From assembly GCA_028699855.1 (NCBI GenBank), contig JAQVTV010000068.1, positions 1-6,133 of the forward strand: a DNA stretch of 6,133 bases. Reading direction: 5' to 3'. Source of the stretch: Candidatus Izemoplasmatales bacterium. Its GTDB lineage: Bacteria > Bacillota_I > Bacilli_A > Izemoplasmatales > Hujiaoplasmataceae. The position numbers were made by a program, and so were the translations under genes. This document shows positions 1 to 5,782 of the stretch, piece by piece. The notes under the pieces were generated by a model. That model had not been told where the DNA came from, ran no database searches, and saw nothing but the letters and a program-made list of their open reading frames with translations. Each line of letters starts with the position of its first letter. Within the stretch, counting starts at the first letter, position 1.

Positions 1-892
1 CCAACACGTTGGCCAAATCCGTATTGATCAGGATTTCACCCTCTCCGATAGCGCTGAATCCATCGGAACTATAAATCTTCAAAGCCTCCGTGCGTGATCG
101 CATCAATTTCGTGAAATTCGATTGAATGTTGTCGGCCAATGTGTACGGAATCTCAAAGCCATAGCGAGCCAATTCGATAGCCGGTCCGATGACTTCTTCT
201 CTTGACATCGTGCCGTAATCTTCAAGCACCGTCAACATCCCATCAACGAACATCGGAATCCCGAATGATCCGGGTCCGTCTCCTGTTTGGATATCGCCTT
301 GAAGATAGCGTTCACGCGTGGCTGCAGCCGGAGCGAATTCGCGATAATCATATACAAAACTATCGCCACTGGACGCCTGATAACCAATAAGCAAGCCTCC
401 GCCGCCCACACCGGACGCATTCGGCTCTGTGACATTCAATGCAAAACCAATCGCTACAGCAGCATCAAAAGCGTTTCCGCCGGCTTTCAGAATGTCGACT
501 CCGACTTTGGATGCATAGGATGAAGCGGTCGCAACCATGCCGTTTTCTCCGAAGGCATCACGAACAGATAAGTCATGATAGTTCGGCTCTGCAGTAGTAA
601 CCACAGAAGTCGTTGGTTGCATCGTTGTCGGCACCAATGTCGTCGGGACGATCGTGGTGGGACTTTGTGTGGTTGGAACGCCGGTCGACGGAACGAGAGT
701 CGTGGGACTGCCCGTCGTGGGTTGTGCCGTCGTGGGATCGACCGTGGTCGGGGTAGTTGGCGTAGCCGTCAACTCGGTTGTGGGACTTTGGGTCGTCGGT
801 GAAAGTGTCGTTAATCCTTCACAGGCAATCACTGCCATTGTCACAAAGAGAAACAACAGCATTAACACCAATCGTTTTTGAAGTTTAATCAT
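1..892 (-). CDS. ggt: gamma-glutamyltransferase lipoprotein with Thr/Pro stalk (partial, C-terminus beyond left edge)
   Basis: 297 codons are visible, starting at ATG 892-890; the rest, including the autoprocessing Thr of the small subunit, lies outside the window. Residues 1-23 are a signal peptide (basic MIKLQKR, hydrophobic core) ending in a lipobox VIA-C with Cys24 as the likely lipidated residue. Residues 28-100 are a Thr/Pro-rich stalk. The GGT large-subunit domain begins near residue 118 (GMVATASSYASKVG) and shows GGNAFDAAVA (138-147), a GVGGGG glycine loop, and YDYREFAPAAAT, whose Arg184 matches the conserved Arg that binds the gamma-glutamyl carboxylate in E. coli GGT. GGTs hydrolyse or transfer gamma-glutamyl groups; in PGA loci they degrade the polymer or, as with CapD of Bacillus anthracis, attach it to peptidoglycan. 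Here the enzyme should be tethered outside the membrane. The ribosome binding site AAGGGAG (906-912) is 13 bases from ATG, longer than ideal. The family call is secure; hydrolase versus transpeptidase cannot be decided. Confidence 0.93.
   Translation of the reverse strand, partial: MIKLQKRLVLMLLFLFVTMAVIACEGLTTLSPTTQSPTTELTATPTTPTTVDPTTAQPTTGSPTTLVPSTGVPTTQSPTTIVPTTLVPTTMQPTTSVVTTAEPNYHDLSVRDAFGENGMVATASSYASKVGVDILKAGGNAFDAAVAIGFALNVTEPNASGVGGGGLLIGYQASSGDSFVYDYREFAPAAATRERYLQGDIQTGDGPGSFGIPMFVDGMLTVLEDYGTMSREEVIGPAIELARYGFEIPYTLADNIQSNFTKLMRSRTEALKIYSSDGFSAIGEGEILINTDLANVL
593..811 (-). repeat. Thr/Pro stalk with 15-bp (5-residue) PTTxx repeats inside ggt
   Basis: Residues 28-100 of the GGT lipoprotein contain twelve PTT triplets and one PST. 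From Pro53 to residue 97 (bases 602-736) the spacing is exactly five residues for nine consecutive units (PTTxx, one PSTxx), the last two positions usually being a pair such as LV, QS, IV or AQ. At DNA level this is a degenerate 15-bp tandem repeat, so gain or loss of a unit would keep the reading frame. Composition suggests an extended, flexible, possibly glycosylated spacer between the lipid anchor and the enzyme domain; glycosylation is inference only. Confidence 0.9.
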
Positions 893-917
893 ATTGCTTA
901 TATATCTCCCTTCTCAA

Positions 918-943
918 AGGCAAGCAATCCTTGATGCTTACCT
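918..943 (-). other. intergenic hairpin between murI and ggt
   Basis: On the minus strand AGGTAAGCA pairs with TGCTTGCCT around the 8-base loop TCAAGGAT: a 9-bp stem with one G-U pair. The same pairing on plus-strand RNA would have a C-A mismatch, so the structure suits the minus-strand transcript. No T-run follows on the minus strand (next bases TTGAGAAGG), so it is not a canonical terminator. It sits 6 bases upstream of the ggt ribosome binding site and could act in RNA processing, stability or partial attenuation. Confidence 0.45.
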
Positions 944-967
944 GTATTTCCTTATTTTTGCTTTTGT

Positions 968-1738
968 TCAGATAGCGCGTATTTCATCATATGGCATATT
1001 CATCAATTGGATCTTTTCTTTGAACTCATCGCGGTCGCCGGTTGTGACAAGCGAGACCACGCCGTGTCGAAGATCGGAAGCGAATGCGTCTTGATGTTCG
1101 AGTTCGTGACGCAATTGACGCGACACTTCTACTCCTCCGCCCACTAAAACGGCGTCAGGAAGGCAGTTGTGGATTTCCTGTTTAAGAAACCCGAAATGCG
1201 TACATCCAAGTATCACCGAATCAATCGCCAGCTCCTGATAGGGTTTGAGATGTTCAGACACGATGCGATATGATTCGCTCGTCTCCATCTTCCCTTCTTC
1301 GACCAACATCACAAATGTCGGACAAGCCACTTCGATCGCTTCAATTTGATATGCGTTCAACGCTTTCCGATACAAGTGCGATTGAACGGTCGCGTCCGTC
1401 GCAAGAACTAACGAAGATCCTCGATTACGATATTGCATCGCTTCTTTGGCGGTAGCTTGAATCATACCAATCACCGGGATCGAGAGATGCAAATGCTGGC
1501 TGTTTGCGGTTGCGGTATTGCACGCGATCACAATCGCTTTGACATCGCGTTTGACCAGATAATCCGATATATCGCTGACATACTCGGCAATCTGTGCTTT
1601 TGTTTTGACGCCGTAAGGACAGTTTTTCAAATCCGCCACGTAAATGAAATCTTCATACGGGAATGCTCGCGTCAAAGTTTTGAGTATCGACAATCCGCCG
1701 AGACCGGAGTCGAATACTCCGATGGGACGATTATCCAA
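968..1738 (-). CDS. murI: glutamate racemase
   Basis: Interconverts L- and D-glutamate in the cytoplasm without cofactor, supplying D-Glu for peptidoglycan and, given this operon, probably for poly-gamma-D-glutamate. The 256 residues match the usual family length (about 260-270). Motifs in order: GVFDSGLGGLSIL (7-19) with Asp10 and Ser11; CPYG (40-43); IACNTAT (71-77) with catalytic Cys73; ATDATVQSHLY (113-123); CPTFVMLVEEG (139-149); and LGCTHFG (177-183) with the second catalytic Cys179 and His181. The start is TTG at 1738-1736, chosen because GAGGTGA (1745-1751) lies 6 bases upstream; this site overlaps the pgsW stop codon. The nearby GTG (1748-1746) is out of frame and closes quickly. Small departures from common versions are LKN before CPYG and GGG where an Asp-containing 'DS' is usual near residue 200; all catalytic residues are kept. 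It corresponds to RacE/MurI; a dedicated PGA role is inferred from position. Confidence 0.96.
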   Translation of the reverse strand: MDNRPIGVFDSGLGGLSILKTLTRAFPYEDFIYVADLKNCPYGVKTKAQIAEYVSDISDYLVKRDVKAIVIACNTATANSQHLHLSIPVIGMIQATAKEAMQYRNRGSSLVLATDATVQSHLYRKALNAYQIEAIEVACPTFVMLVEEGKMETSESYRIVSEHLKPYQELAIDSVILGCTHFGFLKQEIHNCLPDAVLVGGGVEVSRQLRHELEHQDAFASDLRHGVVSLVTTGDRDEFKEKIQLMNMPYDEIRAI

Positions 1739-1744
1739 TGGTGT

Positions 1745-1751
1745 TCACCTC
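1745..1751 (-). promoter_or_regulatory. murI ribosome binding site overlapping the pgsW stop
   Basis: Minus strand GAGGTGA, 6 bases before the TTG start of murI. Its last three bases are the TGA stop of pgsW, so ribosomes ending pgsW arrive on the murI initiation site. This decides the TTG start. Confidence 0.8.
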
Positions 1752-2824
1752 GTTTGTCGTTTTCTTTTTCTGTCAAGATAATCTCCGATGATCCACATGA
1801 CCGCGATTAGTAATCCGGGGATGATGATCCACATAGAGTAATGATAATCGTAATACATGGCTCCATCGCCGATGACGAAGGCGGTGGAAACCGTCGTCTG
1901 CATCTCGTTCCGTCGTGCCAAATCCTCGATATTCAAAAGTTGAATGACGGGCACATCGTCACGAAGGAAGCGTTCGATCAATCCCGAATTGGGACGTACC
2001 GAGACGGACATCCGCTTGATCAGGCCGTTAGGATAGTAACTGGTGTTCGTTCCGAAGGAGACTTGATTGCCCCCCACATTGATAAACGCCTTCAACGCAA
2101 TGCCAAGATCTTGATAACGCGCATAGCGGTACTGAATGTTTTCTGATAATGAATCCATTTCGATGATTTCATAACCCGCTTCGCGAAAGCGAGTCAATAA
2201 CTCCGCTTTGAATGCCTGGTCTGAAACTTCTTCGAGTTGATCGTGATGTCCTCCAAGCGATACAAATCCGCTTTTATGAGAGAATATCTCCTCATCATAA
2301 AGATATTGTTCCATATCCACGTATGTGAAATCCGGATGATTGGCGCCATAGGTTGAAGCGCCAATGGAGGAAAAGATAATTGGATGGAGTTCCATCACTT
2401 CAATCGCCGCAAGTGTTGCGATGTTCAACGCCGGAAAGGAGCCCGAGAAGTTGATGGCCACGTAATCCCCGGATTTGATGTTCAAATCAGACAAGTACCG
2501 GACAATCAATGCAGCAAAGTTCGGATTCGCAGATAATTGTTTCGCTTCAAGGATGCCCAAAGTCGTCGTAATTGTTCGGGTTTCGTCAAACATCGGCAAC
2601 GGCAATCCGATGATGCCGCTTGCCAAAGGGTCTGTAGCCTCATCCGAAGGAATACCCAACTCCGCCCGCCTCGTTTTGATGGCGTGCAGCGCCTCATCCA
2701 TTTTCTCCGCAGCGGCGATTTGCATTTCATAATATCTCGTGGTCGTGTGGGTTCGGGTGATGTGCGCAATGAAGAACAAAACCACCACCACGCCAAACAA
2801 GATGAACAGACGCTCATATCTCAC
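1745..2824 (-). CDS. pgsW: PgsW-type poly-gamma-glutamate system protein
   Basis: I place the start at GTG 2824-2822, which overlaps the pgsC stop as GTGA; this gives 359 residues, close to the roughly 350 expected. A longer reading from ATG 2866 adds 14 mostly polar residues (MYCRVDDRLGG...) before the membrane segment and would overlap pgsC by 46 bases, so it is less likely. Layout: transmembrane helix about 5-21, a large soluble domain about 25-328, a second helix about 331-349, and a basic tail RKRKRQTR facing the cytoplasm. The two helices place the central domain outside the membrane. Conserved-looking stretches are INFSGSFPALN (124-134), SSIGASTYGANHPDFTYVDM (152-171), SLGGHHD (189-195) and NVGGNQVSFG (249-258). 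This family is known only from PGA synthesis loci next to pgsB and pgsC, and its activity is unknown to me. It may cover the export or assembly role done by PgsA/CapA elsewhere; that is inference. Confidence 0.85.
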   Translation of the reverse strand: MRYERLFILFGVVVVLFFIAHITRTHTTTRYYEMQIAAAEKMDEALHAIKTRRAELGIPSDEATDPLASGIIGLPLPMFDETRTITTTLGILEAKQLSANPNFAALIVRYLSDLNIKSGDYVAINFSGSFPALNIATLAAIEVMELHPIIFSSIGASTYGANHPDFTYVDMEQYLYDEEIFSHKSGFVSLGGHHDQLEEVSDQAFKAELLTRFREAGYEIIEMDSLSENIQYRYARYQDLGIALKAFINVGGNQVSFGTNTSYYPNGLIKRMSVSVRPNSGLIERFLRDDVPVIQLLNIEDLARRNEMQTTVSTAFVIGDGAMYYDYHYSMWIIIPGLLIAVMWIIGDYLDRKRKRQTR

Positions 2825-3243
2825 AACACAAGCACCACCAAGCCGGTCATCAACACGACAATACACAAAGCGACAAGCGTTTTGACGATGCCTTGTTTAC
2901 CAATCTCATGACCTATGATTCCGGGAATGATGTATCCGATCAACGGAATGTCCAACACATTGAGCTCAAACGATTCCGTCAACACACTTAAGAGAAAACC
3001 CAAAGCCACGGCGATGATGATGTGAAGCGCGAACTTTCTCTTTCCATAGAGAATGAGATATCGCGACAACCATCTGACAATGATATATGAGGCAACCCCG
3101 ACGGCGATGGTCATCGCGATCCGAGCGGGATCATACAAATAGTATGCGATGATTCCGGGAACGACGATTCCCCCCGGGGAGATATCGGTCAGTTCATAAA
3201 AGATTATTCCGATGACCAGACCGAGAAAAATGATCTCACCCAT
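2821..3243 (-). CDS. pgsC: poly-gamma-glutamate biosynthesis protein PgsC (CapC)
   Basis: Integral membrane subunit of the PGA synthase, partner of PgsB; required for polymerisation and thought to sit at the export path. The 140 residues are close to Bacillus PgsC (about 149). Nearly the whole chain is hydrophobic, with segments about 4-17, 24-37, 42-58, 72-90, 98-111 and 120-139. Two related motifs are seen: SPGGIVVPGIIAYYLYDP (22-39) and IGYIIPGIIGHEIGKQG (102-118), typical of the family. It starts at ATG 3243, inside the end of pgsB (8-base overlap, ATGGGTGA), with AAAGGAA about 10 bases upstream, so its translation is probably coupled to pgsB. Its own stop overlaps the pgsW start. Confidence 0.94.
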   Translation of the reverse strand: MGEIIFLGLVIGIIFYELTDISPGGIVVPGIIAYYLYDPARIAMTIAVGVASYIIVRWLSRYLILYGKRKFALHIIIAVALGFLLSVLTESFELNVLDIPLIGYIIPGIIGHEIGKQGIVKTLVALCIVVLMTGLVVLVL

Positions 3244-4336
3244 AATATTTCGTTCCTTTCGCTTCAGCGTACCGGATCACTTGATATCCGTATTTGCGGA
3301 TATTGCCGATGGCGAACACATACGGTTGATCGAGTTGGGCAGAATGATGATATGGCGTGACCTCGGTTTGATCCAGAGCTGCTTTGACCTGACGATAGAA
3401 TCCCCCAACCACCATCACCTTGCGAGGTTGAATCTTTTTCAGAAATTCGATATGTTCCATCGCCCTTCTGGGTCGATCGATCCGATTATTCAACAATATG
3501 GTGACATCGCGACCCTTCAGTACTGATAAACTTTGCAGGCGGACATAGGTGTGATGAAGGGAATCCACATCATTGATGGCAAACCCATTGACCAAATACG
3601 TGTCATCCCAATGATAGATCGACAATGAGCCGATATCGCGATGATAACGCCGCATCGACGCAAGCGCGTCCTCTTTCGCAATACCGAAATCGGAAGCGAT
3701 TCGGAGCGCGATGGCGATGTTCTCCGGATAGAAATCAATGGTTTCGTCTCCTTCAAAATGCGAGACAATACGTACTTCTGCTTGCTTGTTTTCTATGTGT
3801 TTCTCAAATTGATTCTGCGTCTCTTCGAACACATACAACCGTCCCTTAGCGGGAATGGTTTCCGCCAAAGCTTCCACGATGCTTTCCATCGAGTGTCCGA
3901 ATTCCTCTTGATGATCCTTGCGCACATTGGTAATGATGCCGATGTCCGCATTGAGCATGTTGTTTTGTGTGACGGCTTGATACTCTTTTTTGATGGCCAT
4001 ACATTCGATAACCAAGATGTCCGCACCATATTTTGCGGCCAAGCGAACCATTTTGATTTGCTCACGGATATTGGCGGGACCAAGTCGGCGAATCGGAATC
4101 TCATTGCCAAACGGATCGATGATAATGGGTTTTGTGCCGGTCACTTTGGTCATGGTTTTATATCCTGCATCCCGTAAAACAGCACCAATCAATCGTGTCA
4201 CCGTGCTTTTTCCGCGAATACCGTTGACATGAATGACATGAGGGATGCGCTGACGTTGTCGCACCAGTGAGATTTTCTCATAAATAAGAAAACCGATATA
4301 GATCAATCCCAAACCCAAAGCGACATATTCAATCAT
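3236..4336 (-). CDS. pgsB: poly-gamma-glutamate synthase PgsB (CapB)
   Basis: ATP-dependent amide ligase of the Mur-ligase-like superfamily that adds glutamate through its gamma-carboxyl to make poly-gamma-glutamate at the inner face of the membrane with PgsC. The 366 residues are slightly shorter than Bacillus PgsB (about 393). A single N-terminal membrane helix covers about 3-19. The nucleotide-binding loop is HVNGIRGKSTVTRLI (36-50) with Lys43-Ser44-Thr45, followed by the family signatures TGTKP (66-70), VIECMAIKKEYQ (109-120) and ITNVRKDHQEEFG (135-147). The C-terminal half carries LVNGFAINDVDS and LLNNRIDRPRR, as expected for the catalytic C-terminal domain. The start ATG 4336 has AGGATGG (4344-4350) 7 bases upstream, and lies 24 bases after the amidohydrolase stop. 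No damage is seen. This gene fixes the identity of the operon. Confidence 0.96.
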   Translation of the reverse strand: MIEYVALGLGLIYIGFLIYEKISLVRQRQRIPHVIHVNGIRGKSTVTRLIGAVLRDAGYKTMTKVTGTKPIIIDPFGNEIPIRRLGPANIREQIKMVRLAAKYGADILVIECMAIKKEYQAVTQNNMLNADIGIITNVRKDHQEEFGHSMESIVEALAETIPAKGRLYVFEETQNQFEKHIENKQAEVRIVSHFEGDETIDFYPENIAIALRIASDFGIAKEDALASMRRYHRDIGSLSIYHWDDTYLVNGFAINDVDSLHHTYVRLQSLSVLKGRDVTILLNNRIDRPRRAMEHIEFLKKIQPRKVMVVGGFYRQVKAALDQTEVTPYHHSAQLDQPYVFAIGNIRKYGYQVIRYAEAKGTKYYG

Positions 4337-4360
4337 CCAATAACCATCCTAAATATAAGA

Positions 4361-4807
4361 TCAAGCGTTGGGGTCAAGCAAATAATGGCCTATTCCATTG
4401 TCCATGATGTTGGAAAATGCATTTTGACGCTCATTGAAGAAATCATCATAATAACTGTATGCCAAATCGTGATAGTTGATGACGAACTGCCCGCGTTTGT
4501 AGTATTCCCATGTTCCGGAAAATGAACCTTGTCGGAGATTGTAGGCGCTGATCAGTTCAAGAAAGGTTTGCACATGTCTGCCGACGCGTTCATCAAGCGA
4601 TACCGGATCGGTATAGTCAACCTCGAGAATGCCAAGCGCGGTAGCGCGTTCATAAAACTTGTCATAACCTCCGACGATCAATTCTTCCGTCATCTTTCCC
4701 CGTATTCGGCCTTGTGATGCATTCGATGTTTCCGCCAAAAATGCAAGAGTAAGCGTGTTGTCGCCTAACTCGCGATGTGTCAATCCGCGTAAGTTCACAG
4801 GAGACAA
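4361..4807 (-). CDS. C-terminal half of the aspartoacylase-like protein (downstream of the TAA)
   Basis: 148 codons in the same frame directly after the TAA, ending at TGA 4363-4361. LAFLAETSNASQGRIRG (287-303 in joined numbering) holds Glu292, which fits the catalytic glutamate of this family, and is followed by a mixed helical tail. The first codon TTG (4807-4805) could formally be a start, but the bases before it (CACCCATCAAATTGTAA) have no ribosome binding site, so independent expression is unlikely; a later in-frame ATG at 4693 would remove the glutamate. Best read as the severed 3' part of the gene rather than a separate gene. Codon use looks like its neighbours, so any damage is recent. 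Confidence 0.7.
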   Translation of the reverse strand: MSPVNLRGLTHRELGDNTLTLAFLAETSNASQGRIRGKMTEELIVGGYDKFYERATALGILEVDYTDPVSLDERVGRHVQTFLELISAYNLRQGSFSGTWEYYKRGQFVINYHDLAYSYYDDFFNERQNAFSNIMDNGIGHYLLDPNA

Positions 4808-5605
4808 TTACAATTTGATGGGTGCAAACCGAGTATCATATTCAACCCAGTATGATTCAAGATTCATGCGCATGATCGCCGGAATATTCGTATCACGTGC
4901 GCGCTCATGGTAAATCAACGCGTTGTTCACAGCATATTCTGGTGCCGCTTCATGAAAGTCGAGCGTCAGAATGATGTCTTTTTCATTCACGAAATTGACA
5001 ATCGCCTGAGCTACTTTTTCCGTGTAAGTGCCATTTGATTTTCCCGGGAAAGCACGATTCAGATTTCTGGTATCGATTCCCGATAATTTCTGCCCCGTTG
5101 ATTGATGCACGTAAATATCAGGTATGGGCCATTGATCGATGGCATTCGTCGCGCGGGCGCCATACTTGAACTCGCGTGAGCCAAAAGGTGTTTCAATCGA
5201 ATAATATTCAGGCGTCGCCTCTTGCGGGAACGAATAGGTATACGCGCTCTTGTTGGTCTCGAGAATGATGTATACCGTGCCGTTTGTCAGTTCAATATTT
5301 TCCATGAGCAACAGCGGTGCGAGTTGTCCCGAAGGTTCATTCGGATGCGTTCCGCCCAAAAGCAGGATGCTGGGCTCGTTGGGATCTTGACTGCCGAGCA
5401 CATAAATGTCCGCATCGCCGATCGTGCCTTTCAATGGCGCATAATAATCGCTCAACTTTTGCATCTCGGTCACGCCGGGTCCTTGAACGAAGATAGCTTC
5501 CGTATAACGGAACTTCACATACTGGATTCCGGTGATCAAGGCGACAATCAAAGCCAATGCGATGAAAATGATTGATAATTGATGTTCTTTAAGAAATTTT
5601 TTCAT
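4808..5605 (-). CDS. N-terminal, zinc-binding half of the aspartoacylase-like protein (ends at premature TAA)
   Basis: 265 residues. A basic MKK start is followed by one membrane helix (about 12-29, an uncleaved anchor), then the extracytoplasmic enzyme domain. The HxxE zinc pair is in GGTHPNEPSG (His87, Glu90), the substrate/zinc loop in DTRNLNRAFPGK (178-189, with Asn181, Asn183, Arg184), and the third zinc ligand in LDFHEA (His218, Glu219). These are the standard marks of the M14-like succinylglutamate desuccinylase/aspartoacylase family. The ATG at 5605 follows the small membrane gene stop by one base, with GGTGA (5612-5616) 6 bases upstream, so translation is likely coupled. The product stops before the expected catalytic Glu and the C-terminal domain, so this fragment alone should be inactive. 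Confidence 0.85.
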   Translation of the reverse strand: MKKFLKEHQLSIIFIALALIVALITGIQYVKFRYTEAIFVQGPGVTEMQKLSDYYAPLKGTIGDADIYVLGSQDPNEPSILLLGGTHPNEPSGQLAPLLLMENIELTNGTVYIILETNKSAYTYSFPQEATPEYYSIETPFGSREFKYGARATNAIDQWPIPDIYVHQSTGQKLSGIDTRNLNRAFPGKSNGTYTEKVAQAIVNFVNEKDIILTLDFHEAAPEYAVNNALIYHERARDTNIPAIMRMNLESYWVEYDTRFAPIKL

Positions 5606-5606
5606 G

Positions 5607-5768
5607 TCATTTCACCAATAAAACCCGTAAAAGAAATGTCGCAATCAACATCGCCGCCAAAGCTTTTTCATTCTTGCTTTTGCTTTCAAATAGATTCCAC
5701 ACGATGAAGACCAAAATAAACAACGTCAATATCTGATAAATGACTGTTAATACCGTTATCGCTGTCAT
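5607..5768 (-). CDS. small two-helix membrane protein (53 aa)
   Basis: A 53-residue gene from ATG 5768 to TGA 5609-5607. The sequence begins MTAITVLTVIYQILTLFILV, a hydrophobic helix to about residue 24, then a short polar loop WNLFESKSKNEK (25-36) and a second helix ALAAMLIATFLLRVLLV (37-52). It has the strongest ribosome binding site in the window (AGGAGGG, 7 bases upstream), and its stop is one base before the next gene's ATG, so it is very probably translated. I do not recognise a family. It may be a small subunit of the preceding transporter-like protein or of the PGA complex. Bacillus PGA operons also have a small membrane gene (pgsE/capE, about 50 residues), but I see no sequence basis for calling it that. 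Confidence 0.82.
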   Translation of the reverse strand: MTAITVLTVIYQILTLFILVFIVWNLFESKSKNEKALAAMLIATFLLRVLLVK

Positions 5769-5775
5769 AATCGCA

Positions 5776-5782
5776 CCCTCCT
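5776..5782 (-). promoter_or_regulatory. strong ribosome binding site of the 53-aa gene
   Basis: Minus strand AGGAGGG, 7 bases before ATG 5768. It overlaps the TAG stop (5781-5783) of the preceding membrane gene, which favours coupled translation and supports the small gene as real. Confidence 0.8.

Larger units (their letters stand above)
4361..5605 (-). pseudogene. succinylglutamate desuccinylase/aspartoacylase-like gene interrupted by an in-frame TAA
   Basis: Two open stretches of 265 and 148 codons are contiguous in the same frame and separated by only one TAA (4808-4810). Together they make a 414-codon membrane-anchored zinc amidohydrolase of the AstE/AspA type: N-terminal helix, zinc-binding half, then the part with the expected catalytic glutamate. 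Reading across the stop gives IKL-stop-LSPVNLRGLTHREL, a natural continuation with no gap or frameshift. A single base change (for example GAA, CAA or AAA to TAA) explains it. A sequencing or assembly error, a strain-specific nonsense mutation, or stop readthrough all fit. Everything downstream in the operon is intact. Function in PGA loci is unproven; a membrane-bound zinc amidohydrolase could trim gamma-linked chains, by analogy with M14-like PGA hydrolases. Confidence 0.75.

Noticed and set aside
575..881. Plus-strand open frames with VVG-rich repeats opposite the ggt stalk
   Set aside because: They are the reverse complement of the Thr/Pro repeat; low-complexity GTCGTGGG repeats keep several frames open. 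No plus-strand ribosome binding site or sensible protein.
896..931. Possible sigma-70-like promoter before ggt (TTGCTT, 17 bases, TATATA on the minus strand)
   Set aside because: Spacing is right but the -35 is weak, and transcription would start about at the ATG, leaving out the visible ribosome binding site. The boxes also overlap the hairpin arm, so chance AT-richness is likelier.
968..1747. Possible alternative genetic code with TGA as Trp
   Set aside because: TGG codes Trp within the genes, and TGA ends murI, pgsW, pgsC, pgsB and the small gene at the expected family C-termini, so TGA is a true stop. The odd codon in the amidohydrolase is TAA, which this would not explain.
1433..1810. 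Plus-strand 125-codon frame across murI and the end of pgsW
   Set aside because: Antisense to two well-supported genes, with no ribosome binding site and no recognisable domain.
2506..2817. Minus-strand 103-codon frame inside pgsW
   Set aside because: Shifted frame of the pgsW coding sequence, rich in Arg, Cys and Trp and with no family resemblance; the pgsW frame explains the region.
2825..2866. ATG 2866 as the start of the PgsW-type gene
   Set aside because: It would overlap pgsC by 46 bases and put a polar extension in front of the membrane helix; the GTG at 2824 overlapping the pgsC stop is a better coupled start.
3641..4177. Plus-strand 178-codon frame opposite pgsB
   Set aside because: Antisense shadow of a strongly supported gene; its sequence shows no motifs of its own.
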